Source: a virus
Reading direction: 5' to 3' (one strand)
Length of the DNA: 64,000 bases
IMG/VR virus record: IMGVR_UViG_3300006790_000756
Location: 1-64,000 of that record
Position 1 is the first letter of the stretch, and each line of letters starts with the position of its first letter. The notes beneath the pieces are model-generated. The model saw only the letters and a program-made list of their open reading frames with translations. It did no database searches and was not told the DNA's origin. This document shows positions 58,163 to 64,000 of the stretch, one piece after another. A program made the translations under genes and the position numbers.

Positions 58163-61100
58163 CAGTTCGTAATGTTCAAGTTATCTATCCTTCCATTAGA
58201 GAGGAAGGTTGACGAGTCCGCAAACTCGGCTGGATGAATTCTATAGTTGGATCTACCGCCGCCATTAGGTCCATACATCTTTTCAGTTTTTGTGTTGTCC
58301 CTAGACTGAAGGTCGTCAGCAATATCATTATAGAATCTAAAGATAGATAGGAGATTTCTAGGCTTCCTAACGAATTCCTGATCCACTGTTTTGGTAATAT
58401 AGTTTCCAAGCTCAGTTCCACGGATTGAGGGGTAGGAATTAGTCTGTGAATTTAAGACAGTAGTATTTGTAAAGTATGATAAAGGGAATTGATAATCAGG
58501 ATCTAACATGTCTGAATGAATGCCCAAGTGAGCTATTTCTACAGATCCAGAAGAAACTGATTGATCTTGATCCATCATCATAGAAAATGCTAATTTAGCA
58601 GGGGTGTTGAGAGTTTCAGCAGCCCTATTAGGGAAATAACTATCAATGTTTGGATAGTTTTGTGAAAACTCCTCCATCTTCTTACAATCAATAGCTATGA
58701 ACATTAACTTCCACTTGTTGTCAACATCATAACCCCCAGCCATACCAGCCCTTAAAGTTCCAAAAGGTGCCACTGGGTATCTTAATTCACGAATATCATC
58801 TACAAAAGGAAACTCGGACACGCCTATGAAGTCGTTTAGAGTGCCCGCACTAGGTCTTATTGCTCTACTGTTAATATCTAACGACCTAGAAGGTTCACAG
58901 CTAAATTTCTCAGTGAAGCCAGATGAAGTTCCTGATACATTATAAACAACACTCACAGTTCTATTGTTTTGATGGTGAGGTGAAAATCCTCCAATACCCA
59001 TGTCGAGGCCGATTCTAGAAGGAGAATTGTCAGTTACTGCGAATACTGCTGTTAATATAACAAAGTTATTTTTAGTTCCGTCAGAGATGGGCTCATAGAA
59101 AACCAAATCTCTAGGGAAATCGTATTGATTGTCGAACCTATCCTTCTTTGAAGCCTCTATAAAGAAATTGTGATGATCGGTGGTGGCCGTTCTTGAATCA
59201 GTATCTACATATCCTGAGGTTTCTCCAAATGATGTACTTTGTACGACTTCTTCGTTAGATAAATAATTAGAAGACAGTTCTGGGTTCAGAGATATTTGTC
59301 CCGTGTTGAATAGATAAGAACCTCCGATATCGTTCTTGATATAAGATGCCATTAACTCTGTTGTCTGCCAAAAGTCCATACCGTTAGCAGAGAGGATGGC
59401 GTAGTTATCTCCAAAAGGAGTCTCGGTTTTAACATTAGTAACCGTAAAAACAGTAGAAGTGGTCAGGGGCGTGAATCCCAAATCTGTATATCTAGACTCT
59501 GAAATTCCTCCAGAAATTCTTGGATCTTTCCTAACCTGAACTGCTTCAATCATATCTCCCGTAAATCCAAAGGAGGATAAAGTTGAGTCTTTTATAACAT
59601 TATTCTGTACGATGTTTAAAAGTTCTACACTAGTTATCTTGCCTTGGATAACTATAACATCCCAAGGGTTGTAACCGTTTATTTGTGCATAACCCTCATA
59701 AGGAACCTCACGATATTCAATCTCACCATCCGTATTTGGGACATAATCCGTAGTGCCAATGAAAGCTTTTGAGTATAGTATTCTCTTGCCTCCCTTGGAT
59801 ACTGATATGGTTAGCTCCTTAGGCCCATCATAAACCTCACCATCCCTAGTGATATAAACAGTGGTTCCTAAGGGGACTGCGCCTCCATCAGGATAGAAGA
59901 ACTCGACTTTCTTTTGAGTATCCGTTAGTGACAGTGAGTAGTCGGGTATCTCAAAGCTCTTTTGAACAGAGGCTCTTAACCTCATGGTTTCATCAACACA
60001 CTTGATTCCTTTGGTGGCCCAGAACTGTGAATCATCTTGCGTAAGTGAAGGGAATACTTCGATCATGTAGTTCTGATCAGAACGGTGAACTTGTTGCTTA
60101 TACTGGTAGTAAGATAGAGGAACTGCAATGTGCCTATTCAAGGTATTGAAGTGAACTTTATCTACATCAAAGTCCTCATTTACAAGTGAGTAAAGAACCT
60201 CTCTATTGACATTATCAATGTAGCATGAATTAATCTCAACCTTATTCTCTATAGTTTTCTTAGAGTGAGCAAAGTTGTGAACTAAATTGTTTCTCACATA
60301 CGCAATACCTTCACTTCCCTCTACAGAACTTGAATCTATAATCTTCCAGGTGCCGTCAGGCATATAATTCCAGAAAATACTCTTACCGTAGAAGTCGGTT
60401 TCCTTCTCTGTATGAATCCAGACAGAAGCCGTTCTTTGGTCAGTCTGGAAGCTGTCCTCTCTTAGGAAAAGAGAACTCAACTCTACAGAAAAGTTATGTT
60501 CAGGGCGTAAGAAATTGTCGGTATCTCCTGCTTCTTTGTACTTGAAGGTATACTTTAGTCTTGGTAAGAACTCCTTGGACTTCATACCTAAAAGGTTTCC
60601 ATCAAGTAGCGTTGAGTTTTCAGACAAGAAGCCTTCATCAGAAGACAGGTCGTACACAAACATTTTGTTAGCAGCAGAGTTTTTCCATGTATGAATCTCT
60701 ACACCACTAATGTAGTTTTGGCTAAACGACTCTGGGGCAGTTCCTACTTGGAAATCCGTATCCGATAAATTATTGTCACAGTACCTTATTTGGAACTCGA
60801 AGTCTTCGTTAAGAGACTTTATCTTGTTGTTAATTATCTCTGTCTTTCTATCAAATACAGTATCTCTATCAGCATCAATCGAGGCTAAGACATTTCCTAC
60901 TGCGGATCCATCGAGCTTATGTAAAGCATTGAAGAATGTTGGACCGTAGATATGGGATATAAGAGACGCTCCCCCGTATATAACATCATCCAAAGTAGCA
61001 TTAGACAGGCTACCTCTACCTTGCTTTACATAGTCGTTTAAGTAAAGGTAGTGGAAGGTCTTGTTCATTTCATTTGGAAGCCTCTTGTAGAAATCCATCC

Positions 61101-63918
61101 TCATCTTGTTGAAGTCGTTTTCTATAGAGTAATCCAAATCATTCCAGAGACTATTCTTTATAGACTCGTACTCGTCCTTCCAGTTTATATTCTTAATAAC
61201 ATTAAGATTATTATCAACAGTTAACTTCGCCTGTAGCTCAAGATCCTCATCCTTGAGATCTACGATAAGCTTATAAATCTCGTCTAGGTTATCCCTGTAC
61301 TTGAATACAAGATTATTAGCATACCCGTGATCCAAAGGTAAGTTATAGGTATCAACAGCCCCTCTAGTCTTGAATGTGTACTTACTTCTAACACCATTGA
61401 AAACATCATTCGAAGCGGTTGTTTGGCACTCGTCGTACACCTCTGGGACATTCTTGTGGTCAGGGACAGGGGTGAAGGTGTATGAGCTTGGGATTAGTCC
61501 TAGAGGAATATACTCCACGAAAGAACTCAGATCACCTAGGGCTGTTAAACTGGTCCCCGTGCCTTTAGTAGTTGTATTCAAGAACGAAGGAGGATTAAAC
61601 CCATCTCTTCTAAAGATTTGCCCTTTTGAAAGGTTCTTCTGTAGGTCTCGCCTTCTAACCGCAGTTCTAGGAGCAACTTCTTCGTAAGGACCACTAACAG
61701 TGTAAACGGAGCTTACATCGATGTAAGCGTCATTAGTAGATGTTCGAGAAAAACTTAATCTGTCTCTCTTGAACACGGGTAGAGCCGAGTAGTCGTTCGT
61801 ACTCCGTGGATCTTTTACATAATTTGGATCGACACTACTTCCCACTAACCCTAGAACATTGGACCTCATGTTGAGAGTTGATATCTCAAAGGAAGCCATG
61901 GCACCACTTGGACTTGGGGTGTCCAACATTCTATAGGAAGCCCTTGGATAAGTGTTTGTAAACGAATCTAAAGCATCAGTCCTTCTAAGGTTTACATCGA
62001 CTCTCTCTATTGCCTTAGCTGGGACGAAATCAGAAATAGCTTTTAGTGACTCAAAGAAGTCTTCAGTCGTATAAGCAGTCTGTACAAAGAACTTATCGTC
62101 AAAAGTTCCTGATGATACCTGCAAAGTGAATTGAGAGGATTTACCGTTCCATAGTGGGAGATAATCGTACAGCTTGCTCTCTAGATCAGTTATTACTCTA
62201 TCGTAATTAGGAGCCTGCTGTAAGCTTTCTGTCAAGAACAAGAACCCATTGTTGTAGAGTTTAGGATCTTGATCCCCATCGATAGTATTTGAGAGAATGT
62301 AACTCTCGAAGGAATCACATATAGAATCTTCAACACCTAAACATACCATCTTCTCCTTGAAGAACTTTACCAGATCATATGTTAGGTCACAATCCTTGTA
62401 GAATCGCTCGTCCTCAAATGGAGGTATGTTGAAATCCCTATCTCTATAGTTGAAAGTAAACTTAGGGTTGTCAGGAGCGAAAGCGTATCCTTGAATGTTA
62501 AATAAATCCGAGAACTCGTATACTGCCTCTAGAAGAATATGGTCAACTACAAATCTAATGTTTTTATCCAAGTCGCTAGGATCAAACTCTCCTCCTGCGA
62601 ACTCATTAGCCTTTGTCTGATTCCAAACGCTAAAAGACTCTAACTGATCTGCTTCAGTTTTAAGTAGGTAGTAAATCAGATAAGGAATGTAAGACTCGTA
62701 GTATTCAGAGAACCCATTATCAAAATCAATCTCAGTGGCTGGTAAAATGGACTTCAGTAGATCAATGAGCCCTTGCTTAGTTCCTTTCTTTTGAAGCAGC
62801 TTTCGAGCGTCTCGAAGCTGTCTTCTCCAAGACTCGCTATTACTCGTATAAAATTCCCATCCAATTTGATCAGCTAGGTATGGAAGATACTTAGCAGGAC
62901 ACTCTTCAATTGAGTTTAAAGATTCGAGTGATAATACTTCATTATCAATATCTCCTATCAAGAAGCCCATAGCAGTTAAGAACTTCTTCAAAGGACCTTC
63001 GGTTACATAAGGAATTGTGAAGTTTTTGTCTTCAAAGAACTTTATGTAAAAGTCCTTTGTAAAAGTTTCATCCTCTTCCGTTAAAGGTAGATCATACAGT
63101 ATATTGTTCCAAGTTAGGTACTTGTCTAATGACTGTGTTCCGCTTAAATGGGTTGTCGCTGAGACTCTAAATTCATCGTTCCATGCCCTTGGCTGTAAAT
63201 CAGTATAAACAAAAGATAACCTCTTCAAGACTTCTAGAGCGTCACCTAAGGTAACTGTTTTCTTGAAGTTATAGAATTTATCTGTGAACTTATCGGAGAT
63301 TAGTTCTCTTACTTTGTCAGTATAATACTGATCATAATTCATTAAGGCGAACAAGCCTAATGAATCGATAAGGTAATTAGCGGCCTTGTCATGTGTAGAT
63401 CCAAATTCCGTAGGAAGCACAGCAGGGGAAGGGCTGGATGCGGGTCCACTTCCTAGTTGTAGCTGGGGCAGCAAGGTTCCACTTACAAAGGTTCTAAAGG
63501 CTGCGGAGGTCTCGTAGTCGTTTATATCATACCCTAAAGGACTTAAGATCTCTAGGTCGAACTCGCTAGGAGTAATCTCAGTTAACTTATTTTGAGGAAT
63601 GAAATACTTTACTAACCCCTCTGAGTATCCAGAGTAGGCGTTAGTAGAGGACGCAGTTCTATCTGAATAGGAAGAGGTATTCCAAGAAGAAAACTCTAAG
63701 TTAAGGGTTGGGTAAGTTCTACCGTCATTATCAGAGTAATCATAGATAAGACCGTTTATGTCAAGAAACTTTAGGACTAGATCCGCATCAGCATCAAGTA
63801 TCTTAGAAGGAAGGTCCTGCTTCTCTTCAGCGAGCTTAAGATCCTCTTCATTATAAATCTGAGGCACTAGTTTATCCAGTGCCTCTGAGTAGTTCCTTCT
63901 ACTAAACTTTCTAGACAT
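58162..63918 (-). CDS. Giant baseplate protein with P2-gpI-like tail module, 1918 aa
   Basis: The largest ORF in the window. Residues about 322-389 (ECPAKYLPYLADQIGWEFY, SESWRRQLRDARKLLQKKGTKQG) match the tail-protein-I/gpI wedge module of P2-type baseplates: a line of 'LPYLA.Q.G' then 'RR.L...A..L...KGT'. The rest is mixed beta and helix with coiled-coil-like parts (residues about 900-1050, EDLELQAKLTVDNNLN) and a beta-rich C-terminus. It probably forms a wedge/fibre platform. It starts in overlap with the stop of the upstream partial gene. Confidence 0.6.
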   Translation of the reverse strand: MSRKFSRRNYSEALDKLVPQIYNEEDLKLAEEKQDLPSKILDADADLVLKFLDINGLIYDYSDNDGRTYPTLNLEFSSWNTSSYSDRTASSTNAYSGYSEGLVKYFIPQNKLTEITPSEFDLEILSPLGYDINDYETSAAFRTFVSGTLLPQLQLGSGPASSPSPAVLPTEFGSTHDKAANYLIDSLGLFALMNYDQYYTDKVRELISDKFTDKFYNFKKTVTLGDALEVLKRLSFVYTDLQPRAWNDEFRVSATTHLSGTQSLDKYLTWNNILYDLPLTEEDETFTKDFYIKFFEDKNFTIPYVTEGPLKKFLTAMGFLIGDIDNEVLSLESLNSIEECPAKYLPYLADQIGWEFYTSNSESWRRQLRDARKLLQKKGTKQGLIDLLKSILPATEIDFDNGFSEYYESYIPYLIYYLLKTEADQLESFSVWNQTKANEFAGGEFDPSDLDKNIRFVVDHILLEAVYEFSDLFNIQGYAFAPDNPKFTFNYRDRDFNIPPFEDERFYKDCDLTYDLVKFFKEKMVCLGVEDSICDSFESYILSNTIDGDQDPKLYNNGFLFLTESLQQAPNYDRVITDLESKLYDYLPLWNGKSSQFTLQVSSGTFDDKFFVQTAYTTEDFFESLKAISDFVPAKAIERVDVNLRRTDALDSFTNTYPRASYRMLDTPSPSGAMASFEISTLNMRSNVLGLVGSSVDPNYVKDPRSTNDYSALPVFKRDRLSFSRTSTNDAYIDVSSVYTVSGPYEEVAPRTAVRRRDLQKNLSKGQIFRRDGFNPPSFLNTTTKGTGTSLTALGDLSSFVEYIPLGLIPSSYTFTPVPDHKNVPEVYDECQTTASNDVFNGVRSKYTFKTRGAVDTYNLPLDHGYANNLVFKYRDNLDEIYKLIVDLKDEDLELQAKLTVDNNLNVIKNINWKDEYESIKNSLWNDLDYSIENDFNKMRMDFYKRLPNEMNKTFHYLYLNDYVKQGRGSLSNATLDDVIYGGASLISHIYGPTFFNALHKLDGSAVGNVLASIDADRDTVFDRKTEIINNKIKSLNEDFEFQIRYCDNNLSDTDFQVGTAPESFSQNYISGVEIHTWKNSAANKMFVYDLSSDEGFLSENSTLLDGNLLGMKSKEFLPRLKYTFKYKEAGDTDNFLRPEHNFSVELSSLFLREDSFQTDQRTASVWIHTEKETDFYGKSIFWNYMPDGTWKIIDSSSVEGSEGIAYVRNNLVHNFAHSKKTIENKVEINSCYIDNVNREVLYSLVNEDFDVDKVHFNTLNRHIAVPLSYYQYKQQVHRSDQNYMIEVFPSLTQDDSQFWATKGIKCVDETMRLRASVQKSFEIPDYSLSLTDTQKKVEFFYPDGGAVPLGTTVYITRDGEVYDGPKELTISVSKGGKRILYSKAFIGTTDYVPNTDGEIEYREVPYEGYAQINGYNPWDVIVIQGKITSVELLNIVQNNVIKDSTLSSFGFTGDMIEAVQVRKDPRISGGISESRYTDLGFTPLTTSTVFTVTNVKTETPFGDNYAILSANGMDFWQTTELMASYIKNDIGGSYLFNTGQISLNPELSSNYLSNEEVVQSTSFGETSGYVDTDSRTATTDHHNFFIEASKKDRFDNQYDFPRDLVFYEPISDGTKNNFVILTAVFAVTDNSPSRIGLDMGIGGFSPHHQNNRTVSVVYNVSGTSSGFTEKFSCEPSRSLDINSRAIRPSAGTLNDFIGVSEFPFVDDIRELRYPVAPFGTLRAGMAGGYDVDNKWKLMFIAIDCKKMEEFSQNYPNIDSYFPNRAAETLNTPAKLAFSMMMDQDQSVSSGSVEIAHLGIHSDMLDPDYQFPLSYFTNTTVLNSQTNSYPSIRGTELGNYITKTVDQEFVRKPRNLLSIFRFYNDIADDLQSRDNTKTEKMYGPNGGGRSNYRIHPAEFADSSTFLSNGRIDNLNITN

Positions 63919-64000
63919 AGTTGACAGTTATTGTAAAGTTGTTTAGCTGAATAATTTCATTGATATCCAGGGAAACTTTTTCATTGAAATTAGTTATCTC
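63911..64000 (-). CDS. 3' end of an upstream gene (partial)
   Basis: Twenty-nine codons on minus, open to the window edge, ending with TAG inside the start of the 1918-residue gene (8-nt overlap). The product end, IIQLNNFTITVNYV, is beta-like. It is probably another baseplate component by position; too short to identify. Confidence 0.5.
   Translation of the reverse strand, partial: EITNFNEKVSLDINEIIQLNNFTITVNYV

Noticed and set aside
1-64000. tRNA genes, CRISPR arrays, insertion sequences, long direct repeats.
   Set aside because: None seen by eye on either strand; a tRNA or repeat program could still find a degenerate case.

Overview
The window is a gene-dense stretch of a large tailed-phage genome. 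It is best described as a T4-related contractile-tailed myovirus of a Gram-negative, probably marine, bacterium. The call rests on recognisable T4-type morphogenesis proteins (sheath gp18, tube gp19, neck gp13/gp14, gp15, capsid gp23, scaffold gp22, protease gp21, PAAR tip) and T4-type recombination/replication proteins (UvsX, gp32, a UvsY-like protein, gp41 helicase, gp46/gp47). Two traits are unlike classical T4: the DNA polymerase is family A, not family B, and nucleotide supply uses B12-type ribonucleotide reductase NrdJ and ThyX. Host identity cannot be read from the sequence; 'marine' is inference from the NrdJ/ThyX/MazG-like set. Nearly all genes lie on the minus strand, and no gap exceeds 300 bases.

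Layout in plus coordinates (minus genes are transcribed from high to low numbers). 1-3.5 kb: Clp-type AAA+ ATPase, four small unknowns, UvsX and a MazG-like protein. 3.5-12.7 kb: an A+T-rich glycan island with a NeuB-type nonulosonate synthase, NeuA-type CMP-sugar synthetase, DUF115/MAF-like protein, three glycosyltransferases, pyruvyl-transferase-like protein, short DegT-type aminotransferase, WbqC-like protein, TauD-like dioxygenase, HAD phosphatase and two methyltransferases. 12.7-12.9 kb: a structured non-coding gap. 12.9-16.8 kb: lipoprotein, gp32, UvsY-like, metallopeptidase-like, gp41 and zinc-ribbon genes. 16.8-20.9 kb: a 1365-residue LamG/beta-helix adhesin isolated among replication genes. 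20.9-28.7 kb: NrdJ, gp46, gp47, ThyX and a DNA polymerase split into three overlapping frames. 28.7-30.2 kb: the only two plus-strand genes, a gp55-like sigma factor and a PD-(D/E)XK-type nuclease, each divergent from a minus-strand gene. 30.2-42.7 kb: virion head, neck and tail genes. 42.7-64 kb: baseplate, fibre and adhesion proteins, several very large, with visible duplicated domains.

Control: a short near-palindromic box, CTAT(A/T)ATAG, recurs before operons and in both divergent gaps. In several cases it ends 3 nt before the start codon with no Shine-Dalgarno site, which suggests leaderless mRNAs. Because the box reads almost the same on both strands it could fire both ways. The gp55-like factor is the natural candidate to recognise it. 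Strong hairpin terminators follow the capsid gene, the tube gene and the nrdJ operon.

Most noteworthy: the palindromic promoter system with leaderless starts; the UDG/exonuclease/polymerase split into three frames with the exonuclease site itself divided; a second virion protein that copies the capsid protein's cleavage-site neighbourhood with different codons; a cysteine-rich repeat protein next to the PAAR tip; tail-fibre paralogues with a nested insertion; and a hairpin containing a 13-nt perfect match to the 16S rRNA 3' tail.
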